NCBI RefSeq assembly: GCF_003052605.1
Contig: NZ_QASO01000098.1
Coordinates: forward strand, 21,749 to 85,748
Reading direction: 5' to 3'
Source: Ectopseudomonas oleovorans
GTDB lineage: Bacteria; Pseudomonadota; Gammaproteobacteria; Pseudomonadales; Pseudomonadaceae
DNA: 64,000 nucleotides
The stretch's first letter is position 1. Each line of letters opens with the position of its first letter. Below the pieces are notes generated by a model. That model was not told the DNA's origin and made no database searches. It saw only the letters and a list, made by a program, of their open reading frames with translations. Shown one piece after another: positions 9,274 to 18,341 of this stretch. Position numbers and translations under genes: made by a program.

Positions 9274-9684
9274 ATGATCACCACGCGCTTTCGCCACCTG
9301 CCCCTCCAGTTGCGACCGCTGGTCGACAAGTTCTACCGCGACCACCGCTCGCCGATGCGCAGCCAGGCGGGGGATGAACTGTGGGTGGCGCAAAGCGCCA
9401 GCGAGATCGTCGCCGCCCTGAGCCTTCGCCCTGTAGCGGGCGGGCAGTGGCTGACCGGCCTGTTCGTCGCCCCCACGCTGCGGCGCCAAGGCCTGGCGGC
9501 AGCGCTGCTCAGCCACAGCCTGGCGCTGCATCCCGAGCCCGTCTGGCTGTTCTGTCATCCCGAGCTGCGCAGCTTCTATCAGCGCCTGGGCTTCGAGGAC
9601 TGTCAAAGCCTGCCGACCGAGCTGGCCGTGCGACTGATCCGCTATCAGCGCAACAAATCGCTTGTCTCGCTGCGCATCCACTGA
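9274..9684 (+). CDS. GNAT-family N-acetyltransferase
   Basis: 136 residues with the acetyl-CoA-binding core (LTGLFVAPTLRRQGLAAALL, then FYQRLGFE). Substrate unknown. It is divergent from the phosphatase operon, with about 140 bases between, and is transcribed alone. Confidence 0.8.
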   Translation: MITTRFRHLPLQLRPLVDKFYRDHRSPMRSQAGDELWVAQSASEIVAALSLRPVAGGQWLTGLFVAPTLRRQGLAAALLSHSLALHPEPVWLFCHPELRSFYQRLGFEDCQSLPTELAVRLIRYQRNKSLVSLRIH

Positions 9685-9792
9685 GCAGCCTGTCGGTCTG
9701 GGCGAAAATACTGGCACTTTGCTCAGGAATGCCCCTTGCCATTAGCGGTCAAAGCTCTGCATGCTTGTTCCATAACAACGAAAAGAAACGCT

Positions 9793-10839
9793 ATGGCTAC
9801 CCAGACCGCTCGCTTGCTGAAGCGCCTGCGCAACGATTTCCAGCTATCGATCATCACCCTGATGGGGCTGTTCGGGGTCATCGGTATCTCGCCTTATGCC
9901 GTCTACCGCCTGCTACACGGCAACTACCTGGTCGGTATCGCCGACACCGTCATCGTCTTTTCCACCCTGTTCGCCGTGCTCTATGCCTGGGTCACCCGCG
10001 ACACGGTCAAGCCCGGTATCTACCTGGCGGCCGTGTTCTCTGTCGGTGCCACGCTGATCGCCATCAACCTGGGGGTCAACGGCCTGTTCTGGATCTATCC
10101 GCTGATCCTCTTCAACTTCTTCATGGTCACCCCTGGCAAAGCCCTGCTGGCCACTGCACTGGTGCTGGTCAGCCTGGTCAGCCACGCCCTGCTGGTACCC
10201 GGCAGCGTGTTCGAAAGCCACTACCAGATGGTGTCGTTCCTGGTCACCTGCATGATGGCCAGCGTGCTCAGCTTCATCTTCGCCTTCCGCACCCGCACCC
10301 AGCGCGACCAGCTGCAATCGCTGGCCATTCATGACCCATTGACTGGCGCACGCAACCGCCGGGCGATGAACGAAGAACTGAAGATCGCCATGGCCAGCCA
10401 TCGCCGTCACAGTGACAGCTACGGCTTGCTGGTGATGGACTTGGATCACTTCAAGCAGATCAACGACCGCTTCGGTCATCACGTCGGCGACCAGGTGCTG
10501 GTGGCCTTCGTCGAGCTGATCAAGCGCTGCTCACGCAAGGAAGATCGCTTATTCCGCTTTGGCGGCGAGGAGTTTCTCCTGCTGCTGCCCAACACCGACC
10601 AGACGGGCCTGCAGGCCGCGGCGCAGAATCTGCTCAGTTGGGTGGCGCAGGAGCTCAAAAGCCCAGGCGGCGCGGTGACCGTCTCCATCGGCGGCGCCAT
10701 TCTGCATAGTGGCGAGCACTGGGAGAGCTGGCTGCAGCGCGCCGATGAGTGCCTGTATCGCGCCAAGAGCGAGGGGCGCAATCGTGCGGTTATCGCCGAC
10801 GCCCCGAGCGGCCCAAACAAGACTGCCGCTAGCCACTGA
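9793..10839 (+). CDS. Integral-membrane diguanylate cyclase
   Basis: 348 residues. Five or six helices (about 20-165) form a membrane sensor without an obvious named domain, followed by a GGDEF domain with FRFGGEEF and an RKED I-site five residues before it. It makes cyclic di-GMP. ATG at 9793 (MATQTARLLK) is preferred to an in-frame ATG at 9736, because the upstream segment has no family character. Confidence 0.88.
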   Translation: MATQTARLLKRLRNDFQLSIITLMGLFGVIGISPYAVYRLLHGNYLVGIADTVIVFSTLFAVLYAWVTRDTVKPGIYLAAVFSVGATLIAINLGVNGLFWIYPLILFNFFMVTPGKALLATALVLVSLVSHALLVPGSVFESHYQMVSFLVTCMMASVLSFIFAFRTRTQRDQLQSLAIHDPLTGARNRRAMNEELKIAMASHRRHSDSYGLLVMDLDHFKQINDRFGHHVGDQVLVAFVELIKRCSRKEDRLFRFGGEEFLLLLPNTDQTGLQAAAQNLLSWVAQELKSPGGAVTVSIGGAILHSGEHWESWLQRADECLYRAKSEGRNRAVIADAPSGPNKTAASH

Positions 10840-10843
10840 GGCG

Positions 10844-11170
10844 TCAGCGGCTACGCTGCTGCTGGTAACTGCCACTGCCGGGCTGACGCTCGATGATCAG
10901 CCCGCCCGGATATTCGGTGCTCTGGCGGATGCCCCCACGGCTTTCGCTGGAATAGCTGCCATAGCTGCTTTCCTGACGCACGCTGCCCTGCGGCAGACGC
11001 TGCCCACCGTAGAGATTGTGCTGCTGATAACTGGACGAGCCCGAGACGCTGCCACTGGCGCCGGGGCTGACGTAGCTCTTGGGAATGACGCGAATGGTCT
11101 GCGGCTGATCGGCGAACGCAGCGCTGACGAACGCCGTCGCCAGGATCAATACGAGGGAACGAATGAACAT
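10844..11170 (-). CDS. Small secreted Gly/Ser/Gln-rich hypothetical protein
   Basis: 108 residues. A signal peptide (FIRSLVLILATAFVSAAFA) precedes a low-complexity mature region rich in S, G, Q, Y and R. ATG at 11170 has GGGAG 6 bases upstream; TTG at 11176 is less likely. The gene is convergent with the cyclase and ends 4 bases from it. Function unknown. Confidence 0.7.
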   Translation of the reverse strand: MFIRSLVLILATAFVSAAFADQPQTIRVIPKSYVSPGASGSVSGSSSYQQHNLYGGQRLPQGSVRQESSYGSYSSESRGGIRQSTEYPGGLIIERQPGSGSYQQQRSR

Positions 11171-11277
11171 GAGCAACTCCCATCTGAGTCAGGGCCAGAC
11201 GTCACGCGCCTGAGCCGAAAATCATCATCACACCGGCTTTGACAGCAACGCGAGGGAATTTTCAGCGCTGATACGAC

Positions 11278-11303
11278 AAAGGGTCAGCCGAAGCTGACCC
11301 TTT
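11278..11303 (-). terminator. Hairpin terminator after tRNA-Thr
   Basis: An 11-bp perfect stem (AAAGGGTCAGC/GCTGACCCTTT) with a 4-base loop lies 8 bases past the tRNA 3' end. The T-run on the minus strand is short (TTT). Confidence 0.75.
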
Positions 11304-11311
11304 GCTGGAAA

Positions 11312-11387
11312 TGGTGCCGGAGACAGGAATCGAACCTGCGACCTTCGCGTTACGAGTGCGCTGCTCTACCGACTGAGCTACACCGGC
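11312..11387 (-). tRNA. tRNA-Thr (anticodon CGU)
   Basis: A 76-nt cloverleaf is readable on the minus strand: it starts GCCGGTGTAGCTC, has anticodon loop CTCGTAA, T arm GCAGGTTCGATTCCTGT and an encoded CCA. Visible non-pairs are U6-U67 in the acceptor stem and A31-C39 in the anticodon stem. No integrase or direct repeat suggests use as an attachment site. Confidence 0.93.
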
Positions 11388-11442
11388 GGGAAAACGTCGG
11401 CATTATGCGAGTTGCCACGCTCGCGCTCAAGTCGCTGGAGCA

Positions 11443-12285
11443 TCAGCTGTCGAGCAGCTCGATGCGGTCGTCGTGGATGCGGATCAGGCCCTGCTTGTAG
11501 AGGCCACCGATGGCCTTCTTGAAGTTGCCCTTGCTGACCCGGAAATGCTCGGAGATCAGTTCCGGCGGGCTCTTGTCACCCAGCGCCAGCACGCCACCCT
11601 GCGCACACAGTCGTTCGATGATCTGCTCGGCCAGGCCACTGGCGGCTTCGTGACCGATGGGCTGCAGGCTCAGGCTGATCTTGCCATCGGCACGCAGTTC
11701 CTTGATGTAGCCCTTCTCGCGCATGCCGCTGCGGATGAACTTGAACAGCTCGTTCTTGTGGATCAGGCCCCAGTGCTTGCCGTCGATGATGGCCTTGAAA
11801 CCGAGATCGGTACGCTCGACCACCAGCAGGTCGACTTCCTGGCCGACCTGGTAGTTGGCCGGCACCTTGTCCAGGTGGCGATCAAGACGCGCGGTGGCGG
11901 TTAGGCGACGGGTGCGTTTGTCCAGGTAGAGGTAGATCACACAGTAGTCGCCGATCTGCAGTGGGCGCTTCTCTTCGGAATGCGGCAGCAGCAGGTCCTT
12001 GGGCAGGCCCCAGTCGAAGAACAGGCCGACGCGGTTGATGTCCACCACCTTGAGGCTGGCGAACTCACCGAGCTGGATCTTCGGTTTCAACGTGGTGGCG
12101 ATCAGCTTGTCTTCGCTGTCGAGGTAGAGAAACACGTTGAGCCAGTCATCGACTTCGCTCGGCGTGTCCTTGGGGATATAGCGCTTGGGCAGGAGGATTT
12201 CGCCATCCGCACCGCCGTCCAGATACAGACCGAAGTCGGTGTGCTTGACCACCTGCAAAGAATTCATCCGCCCAATCAAGGCCAT
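11443..12285 (-). CDS. CvfB-like S1-domain RNA-binding protein
   Basis: 280 residues with three tandem S1-like OB folds (about 1-60, 65-130, 140-210) and a C-terminal winged-helix-like segment (EHFRVSKGNFKKAIGGLYKQG, split here only for description). This is the architecture of CvfB/YitL, an RNA-binding virulence regulator in staphylococci. Its role in pseudomonads is not established. It is transcribed alone, reading towards the tRNA. Confidence 0.85.
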   Translation of the reverse strand: MALIGRMNSLQVVKHTDFGLYLDGGADGEILLPKRYIPKDTPSEVDDWLNVFLYLDSEDKLIATTLKPKIQLGEFASLKVVDINRVGLFFDWGLPKDLLLPHSEEKRPLQIGDYCVIYLYLDKRTRRLTATARLDRHLDKVPANYQVGQEVDLLVVERTDLGFKAIIDGKHWGLIHKNELFKFIRSGMREKGYIKELRADGKISLSLQPIGHEAASGLAEQIIERLCAQGGVLALGDKSPPELISEHFRVSKGNFKKAIGGLYKQGLIRIHDDRIELLDS

Positions 12286-12525
12286 CGCGTTTCACCTCAC
12301 CAAAACAGCCGGCCATTCTACCCGAGTTAATCCGCGACCGGGCCGGCGTCGTAGCGAATCGACGGCCGGTCGAATGGTGGTGTAAGTGACTGGGAAACAA
12401 GCCATAAGTTGCCGCGAAAAGCTGGCCAGGCGCAGCCTTATGCTATTCACCAGAGCGATTAACCAAGCAGAAAGGAGCTGGTTGAGGCATAATGGCCGGC
12501 CGCCCTTCTGAAAGAGATCAAGGTC

Positions 12526-12717
12526 ATGGCCACCCTGCGCGTGAAGTCCTCCTCCAGCAAAGTCAGCAAACCCGCCCCAGCCGTGGAAACCCGCGAGTCC
12601 ATCGAGGCGCAGATTGCAGCCTTCCTGCAGGGCGGCGGCGAGATCCAGCAGATCGCCAAGGGCGTCAGCGGCCAGACTTACGGCGGCACTCGCCAGATCA
12701 CCATCAGCAAGAAGTGA
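12526..12717 (+). CDS. Small basic conserved-type protein
   Basis: 63 residues, with a Ser/Lys-rich N-terminus and a C-terminal GGTRQITISKK. No membrane helix or signal peptide. An AAAGAGA-like ribosome site precedes the ATG. It is divergent from the CvfB-like gene and convergent with the sugar dehydrogenase. I recognise no domain. Confidence 0.6.
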   Translation: MATLRVKSSSSKVSKPAPAVETRESIEAQIAAFLQGGGEIQQIAKGVSGQTYGGTRQITISKK

Positions 12718-12756
12718 TCGCTTCGGGTGCGCATTGCGCACCCAGCCCCTCCCTCA

Positions 12757-13902
12757 TTATTCGCTCGCCAGCCCCAGGCGCAGCAACTGCCCTTTCGGCG
12801 CATCCGTCAGCACGTAGATATAGCCGTCCGGCCCCTGCCGTACGTCGCGTACCCGTGCGTTGAGCGATTGCAGCAGACGTTCCTCATGCACGATCTTGTC
12901 GCCATCGAGCTGCAGGCGGATCAGTGCCTGGCCGGCAAGTGCGCCGATGAACAGGTTGTGCTGCCAGGCCGGGAAACGCTCGGCATCGTAGAAGGCCATG
13001 CCGCTGATGGCCGGTGATTTTTCCCAGACGTGATGCGGTGACTCGGTACCTTCCACGGTTTTGCCCTTGGCCTCGGGAATTGCCAGCATCGAATAGTTGA
13101 CCCCGTGCGTCGCCAGCGGCCAGCCGTAGTTCTTGCCCGCTTCGGGAACGTTGATTTCGTCGCCGCCACGCGGGCCATGCTCATGGGTCCACAAGCGGCC
13201 ACTCCAGGGATTGAGTGCCGCACCCTGCTGGTTGCGATGGCCGTAGGACCAGATTTCCTCACGCGCGCCGTCGCGGCTGACGAAGGGGTTGTCCTCGGGG
13301 ATGCGCCCGTCCGGTAAGATGCGCACCAGCTTGCCCTGCAGCTTGTCGAGGTCCTGCGCGGCGGGGCGATTGTTGTTGTCGCCCAGGGCGATGAACAGAT
13401 GGCCATCGCGGTCGAACACTAGGCGCGAGCCAAAGTGCGCGCCACTGGACAGCTTGGGTTGCTGGCGGAAGATCACCTCGAAGCCTTCCAGGGCGGAGGC
13501 ATCAGCCGACAGCTTGCCGCGCCCGACGGTCGTACCTGCCGCGCCGTCGCCCTCCTCGGCATAGGACAGATAGACCAGGCGATCCTTGGCGAAGTCCGGC
13601 GACAACACCACGTCGAGCAAGCCACCCTGGCCAACGGCGAACACCTTGGGTACGCCGCGCAGCGGCTGCGACACCTCGCCCTCGGCGCTTACCCGGCGCA
13701 ATGCGCCAGGCCGCTCGCTGACCAGATAGCCCTGGCCATCCGGCAGAAAGGCCACGGCCCAGGGATTGGCCAGGCCTTCGGCGACGGTGTGAACGTTCAA
13801 AGGGCCCAGCTCGGTGGCCAGTTGCCGGTCTTCGGCGAAGCTGTACTGATAACCGAACAGTGCGAGCAGACCGAGGGCTGCCAGGGGTTTCAGGCGCGGC
13901 AT
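12757..13902 (-). CDS. PQQ-dependent aldose sugar dehydrogenase (periplasmic)
   Basis: 381 residues. A signal peptide is followed by a six-bladed beta-propeller of the soluble glucose/aldose dehydrogenase family (Asd/YliI). Typical segments are NPWAVAFLPDG, YGHRNQQG, HEHGPRGGDE and SPAISGMAFYD. It oxidises sugars at C1 with PQQ in the periplasm. ATG at 13902 is chosen: GGAGA lies 7 bases upstream and a signal peptide starts directly. Confidence 0.88.
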   Translation of the reverse strand: MPRLKPLAALGLLALFGYQYSFAEDRQLATELGPLNVHTVAEGLANPWAVAFLPDGQGYLVSERPGALRRVSAEGEVSQPLRGVPKVFAVGQGGLLDVVLSPDFAKDRLVYLSYAEEGDGAAGTTVGRGKLSADASALEGFEVIFRQQPKLSSGAHFGSRLVFDRDGHLFIALGDNNNRPAAQDLDKLQGKLVRILPDGRIPEDNPFVSRDGAREEIWSYGHRNQQGAALNPWSGRLWTHEHGPRGGDEINVPEAGKNYGWPLATHGVNYSMLAIPEAKGKTVEGTESPHHVWEKSPAISGMAFYDAERFPAWQHNLFIGALAGQALIRLQLDGDKIVHEERLLQSLNARVRDVRQGPDGYIYVLTDAPKGQLLRLGLASE

Positions 13903-13985
13903 CGCGGCGTCTCCATGCGTCAGACAAGCGGCCATAGTGCAACAGCCCCCGAGCCGTGGCAGCCCCGCAAAAGTTTCCTCAGGTT

Positions 13986-14711
13986 TCAGTCCGTCAGGTA
14001 ACGCTGCTCGATACGCTGGTATTCGCCGGACTCACGCAGCAGGCGTAGCCCCTCGTCGAAGCGCCGACGTTGTTCATCCCGGCGAAAGCCGACGCGGTAT
14101 GACGTCGGCGGAAATATCTCGAACCAGGCCAGTGGCTGGGTGACGTCGACCTGGTCGTTCACCTCACGATCCAGGTAGCGGATGATGCGCTTGTCGCCCA
14201 CCACCACATCGGTGCGACCGCTGTAGAGCAGGCGGTTGCGATTGATCTGCAGCGCCTCCTCGCGGTAGCGCGGGTTGTTCATGGCCATGCGCTCGAACTC
14301 AGGGCCCATGAGCAGTCGTGCACGCTGGAAGGCACTGACCGCGTACTGGCCGAGGTCGGAAATCTGCTCGATGTGATAACCGCGTTTGGCCAATGCCACT
14401 GCCACGTTCTGATAATGGATGTAGACGTCCGAATAGAAGGCCTGCACGCCACTGCGCTCATGAGTGGTGGTGATGGCGTCGATCTCACCACGGCGCAGCA
14501 TCAGGTGCAGACGCTCCATGGGCGCGTAATAGGCGGTCAACTCAAAACCGGCATTGCGCGCAGCACGCTCCACCAGCTCATATTCCAGGCCGCGCGGCTC
14601 ACCTTCGTAGACATAAGGCGGCTTGTGCGTACCAAAGCCGACATGCAGCACCTCGGCCGCAACCGTTGCGCTCAGGCACGCCAGCATCAATCCCAGCCAC
14701 CATCTGACCAT
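13986..14711 (-). CDS. Periplasmic substrate-binding protein, SBP_bac_3 type
   Basis: 241 residues. A signal peptide (to about VAAE) precedes a two-lobed fold of the amino-acid-binding family 3 (PPYVYEGEPRGLEYELVERA). No permease or ATPase gene is adjacent. In Pseudomonas many such orphans feed transporters encoded elsewhere or act as sensors. Ligand unknown. Confidence 0.82.
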   Translation of the reverse strand: MVRWWLGLMLACLSATVAAEVLHVGFGTHKPPYVYEGEPRGLEYELVERAARNAGFELTAYYAPMERLHLMLRRGEIDAITTTHERSGVQAFYSDVYIHYQNVAVALAKRGYHIEQISDLGQYAVSAFQRARLLMGPEFERMAMNNPRYREEALQINRNRLLYSGRTDVVVGDKRIIRYLDREVNDQVDVTQPLAWFEIFPPTSYRVGFRRDEQRRRFDEGLRLLRESGEYQRIEQRYLTD

Positions 14712-14858
14712 CGTCTACCTCGTTATCGGACCCGCCAGAGCATAGACGCCTGACCACCGTCATAAGCAGAGTGGATGCCGGCTGATTCATTCCGCTTTGC
14801 CCTATCGAGGCTAGACTGGCTGCACGCATTTTGCGCCTGCCTTCAGGAGACCAAGACC

Positions 14859-15836
14859 ATGCTCAAAGCCGAATACCAACAGCGCGGCCCGGTACCGCAA
14901 GACGTGATCAGCGCAGTGCCACTGCAACTGCCGGAGCCCGCTGCCGGGCAGGTGCGGGTCAAGGTATTGGCTGCACCGATCAACCCGTCCGACATACTGA
15001 CCCTGACCGGCGCCTACGGCATGCTGCCGCCACTGCCGGCCGTGGGCGGTAACGAAGGCGTCGGCAAGGTCGAGGCACTTGGTGAAGGCGTCAGCAACTT
15101 CAAGGTCGGCCAGACCGTGTTGCTGCCGGTCGGCTGCGGTACCTGGGTCACGGCCCTGAACGCCCCGGCAGAGAAACTCATCCCGCTGCCGGATGCCGAC
15201 CCGCTGCAACTGGCCATGCTTACCGTCAACCCGCCAACCGCCTCGCTGCTGCTCAGCGAGTTCGTCGACCTCAAGCCAGGCGACTGGGTGATCCAGAACG
15301 CCGCCAACTCGGGTGTCGGCAGCTACCTGATTCAGTTGGCCAAGCTGCGCGGTTTCAAGACCATCAACGTGGTACGCCGTGATTCGGCCATTGCCGCTGT
15401 CGAGGCCGAGGGCGGTGACCTGGTGCTGGTGGACGGCCCGGATCTGGCCAAGCGTGTGCGCGCAGCGACTGGCGGCGCCGAAGTTCACCTGGGTATCGAT
15501 GCGGTCGGCGGCGTCAGCACCGACAACCTGGCCGCAGTGCTGGCCAACGGCGGCGTATTGGTGAACTACGGCATGATGAGTGGACAGGCCTGCCAGGTAT
15601 CGCCGGCCTCGTTCGTGTTCCGTGACGTGACCCTGCGCGGTTTCTGGCTGGCCAAGTGGTTCCAGCAGGCCAGCCCGGCGCAACAGATGAAGGTATTCGG
15701 CGAGCTGGTGCAACTGATCGCCAGCGGCAAACTGAAGACTCGCGTCGCGGCGACCTATGACCTGGCACACATCAAGGACGCTGTCGCGGCGGCGGCCAGC
15801 GGCGAGCGCGACGGCAAGATTCTGCTGGTGCCCTGA
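14859..15836 (+). CDS. Medium-chain reductase, quinone/2-enoyl-thioester reductase-like
   Basis: 325 residues. An N-terminal GroES-like domain (NPSDILTLTGAYG) and a Rossmann NADPH domain (NSGVGSYLIQLAK) match the zinc-independent MDR branch that includes MECR/Etr1 enoyl reductases. It lacks the zinc-binding cysteine set of true alcohol dehydrogenases. ATG at 14859 has AGGAGA 8 bases upstream; the long in-frame extension back to 14775 is not supported. Confidence 0.83.
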   Translation: MLKAEYQQRGPVPQDVISAVPLQLPEPAAGQVRVKVLAAPINPSDILTLTGAYGMLPPLPAVGGNEGVGKVEALGEGVSNFKVGQTVLLPVGCGTWVTALNAPAEKLIPLPDADPLQLAMLTVNPPTASLLLSEFVDLKPGDWVIQNAANSGVGSYLIQLAKLRGFKTINVVRRDSAIAAVEAEGGDLVLVDGPDLAKRVRAATGGAEVHLGIDAVGGVSTDNLAAVLANGGVLVNYGMMSGQACQVSPASFVFRDVTLRGFWLAKWFQQASPAQQMKVFGELVQLIASGKLKTRVAATYDLAHIKDAVAAAASGERDGKILLVP

Positions 15837-16083
15837 GACTGACAGTGCACCCTGCCTCCAAAGTGCACCCGGCGCCCCCCGTTCCCATGGGGCGCCCTCT
15901 CTCCTACCGCCCCCCGCAGCGCACTGCCTGCGGCGAGTACGCCCTGTGCAGGGCAGGCCACTGCCATTCGCCTGCTTTATCCGCAGCGTGAAACTGCTCA
16001 GCCAAAGCAGCTCATATCTGTAGGGAATAAGGCAAAGTACTTTTTCCACGCTAGAATCTATGGGTTTGGTCATTTTATGGCCA

Positions 16084-16329
16084 ATGGCCAATACCCCGCT
16101 GACTCGCCGGACTGTCACTGATGGAAACGCCGCAGCCCCCGCAAAGGTAGCCACCCTGGCCGATATCGCCGACAACCTGCTGGCGCCGCCCGCGCTGCCG
16201 GGGCACAGCGTTAGCGGCGAGCAGTATCTGTATTTCACCGAACGCGATATCAAGCGCATCCTCGATAACCTCGATGGCCTGCGCAACATGGTGTTCCCGC
16301 TGGGCGAGCCGCTGGACGAAGGCGAGTGA
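16084..16329 (+). CDS. Small partner gene of the tubulin-like pseudogene
   Basis: 81 residues from ATG 16084 (MANTPLTRRTVTDG); an ATG at 16060 would add eight residues. A disordered N-terminus is followed by a probable amphipathic helix (YFTERDIKRILDNLDGLRNM). Its stop is 24 bases before the first codon of the tubulin-superfamily reading frame, so the two were surely co-transcribed. I do not recognise the family. By analogy with other bacterial tubulin-like operons it may be an adaptor, which is a guess. Confidence 0.6.
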   Translation: MANTPLTRRTVTDGNAAAPAKVATLADIADNLLAPPALPGHSVSGEQYLYFTERDIKRILDNLDGLRNMVFPLGEPLDEGE

Positions 16330-16353
16330 AGCCGCATTCAGCAGTTTCCCTCT

Positions 16354-18259
16354 GTGTACCTGATCGGCCTCGGCCGCTGCGGCTCGAACATCGCACTGGA
16401 CGTCCCCTCCCTGGTCTACAACGCGCGCCAGTTCTATCTGGAAGAGTTTCACAGCGAAGCCACTGCCACCATCGAGCAGGCCTCACGCCCCAGTCGCTGG
16501 ATTCGCAGCAATCTATTGCGCGCGCCGCCCGGTATTCCTGATCGAGCCGCTGGTGATGCTCGGCGACCTGGACAAGGACATCGCCGGGCGCATCCGCTTC
16601 TCGCGCAAAGGCGAAATGAGCGGTTTTCTCGACGATTACAGCAAGATGAAGATCATGGACCTGTCCGAGGTGCATGCCGGCGGTGCCGGCAACACGCCGA
16701 TCCTCGTGGCCAAGATCATCCTCAACAAGGACACCCAGCGCTTCTCCAACGAAGACTGGAAGTTCATCCACAGCTACCTGATCGACTCCTGCGGGATCAA
16801 GGCCAACCAGTCGCGCCTGTACTTCTATATCTTCAGCGCTGGCGGCGGCACCGGCTCGGGCATGGCCTCGGAGTTCGGCCTGGCGCAGCAGTTCGCCTAC
16901 ATGAGCAAGACCTTCGACAGCAAGACGCCGGACGATGGCGAGGCCGAACGCGAACGTGGTTTCGTCTTCGAACCGATCTTCACCAGCGGCATCTGCATCC
17001 TGCCGAACATTTCCGACCAGCGCAGCGAGATGTCCGAAGCCCTGCATATCAATGCCGGCCGCCTGCTGTGCAAGTACCTGGCCGAGGCATGGGACTTCTC
17101 CTACAACTTCGACAACGAGCAGAACAGCGCTGAAAACGTGATGCGCCGCATCCGCCCGTGGAACGCGATGATGCTGATCTCCAACGACATCATGCGTTAA
17201 GCCAAGGAAAGCGGTGACGGCAGCATCCACAACATAGACGTGACCGCCATGGAGCGCCACGCCAACCAGTACATCTCGCAGCAGATCTTCAACATCCTCA
17301 CCGCCCAGGCGGTGACCAGCGACTACGACCAGAACTACTTGCGCCGCGCCGGCATCGACATCGGCGAAACCATCCGCCTCGACGCCAACGACCTGTTCAT
17401 GAGCCTGGCCGGCCCGGTGGCCGTGGCTTACGCCGAATCCGTGGTGCCCGAACAGCACACACAACTATCGGAAAAATTCCGTGTACTGGACAAGGAACAA
17501 AGCCCGCCACGGCTGAACATCAACGACCTGTTCTTCCGCTCCATCGACCTGCCGCACTTCAACAAGGTCACCCAGGCCATCGAAGGCATCAGCCTGCTGC
17601 CGATCGAGTCCAAGCGCTATCGCCAGGCGCTGGAGCAGTACAAATCCAGTGGCTACGACGCTACGGAGCTGAGCGAACTGCATTTCTTCAAGAACTGCTC
17701 CTCGGTGCTGTCCATCGTCTCGCTGTCCAAGGACTACAAGCTGTCCTACATGGATCTGAACCGCCTCAAGACCCACCTCAACAACCTGTTCCCCAACACC
17801 ACGCTCAAGCGCTACGCGCTGGTGATTGGCGCTTCGGCCAACCTCTCGCTGACCACCCTGATCGTCAAGAGCCCGTGCCTATCGGACGACTTCCTGACCC
17901 TGATCGTCGCCTACATCAAGTGCTGCTTCGCCCGCGACCAGTACCGCTTCGACGACAGCCTGGACGACGCCATACTCGACTTCATCGTCGCCGAGCGCTT
18001 CGATGAGGCCAGGCTCGACGCCATGCTCAACGAGCACCAAGACCCGGCGAAGATCCTCGACACCAACTGGTATGCGATCAAACCGATGTACGAGAAGAAG
18101 TAGCGCGAGCTGATCCACGACACGGAGAAATTCGTTTCGATCAATGACATCCGACTGACACGCGAAAGCGTCAAACAGGCGATCAAGTACCTGCGCGAAA
18201 TCTATCGCCACCACATCGGCAAGACCCGGGTGATCTCGCTCAACGATTACGGCAAGTAG
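16354..18259 (+). pseudogene. FtsZ/tubulin-superfamily GTPase-like protein, decayed
   Basis: About 635 codons. The start reads YLIGLGRCGSN (a nucleotide-binding loop). The tubulin signature SAGGGTGSGM lies at about 16838-16867. The reading frame is broken three times: a frameshift near 16525-16531 (from ...SNLLRAPP to PVFLIEPLVMLGDL), an in-frame TAA at 17198 (after DIMR) and an in-frame TAG at 18101 (after YEKK). Protein-like sequence resumes in the same frame after both stops and ends at a TAG at 18257. Each nonsense codon is one C-to-T change from a glutamine codon. It is neither cell-division FtsZ (too long, too divergent) nor a phage PhuZ context. Superfamily confident, exact family not. 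Confidence 0.8.
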
Positions 18260-18301
18260 CCGCCCGCCCGCGTGGACGAGAACCCGGCGCAACGCCGGCA
18301 G

Positions 18302-18332
18302 GCAGGGCGGGCATAAGCATGCCCGCCCCTGC
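18302..18332. terminator. Hairpin between convergent genes
   Basis: A GCAGGGCGGGCAT arm and its complement (one extra C) flank a 4-base loop. It sits between the tubulin-like gene and hyi, and probably serves both strands. There is no strong T-run. Confidence 0.55.
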
Positions 18333-18341
18333 ACGAATGCA

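Noticed and set aside
11312..11387. tRNA-Thr as integration site of an island
   Set aside because: No integrase, no 3'-end direct repeat and only core-type genes nearby.
16354..18259. Stop-codon readthrough or recoding in the tubulin-like gene
   Set aside because: A separate frameshift also interrupts the gene, and TAA and TAG are both affected. Decay is simpler.
16354..18259. Prophage tubulin (PhuZ-like)
   Set aside because: No phage genes lie around it, and the protein is about twice PhuZ length.
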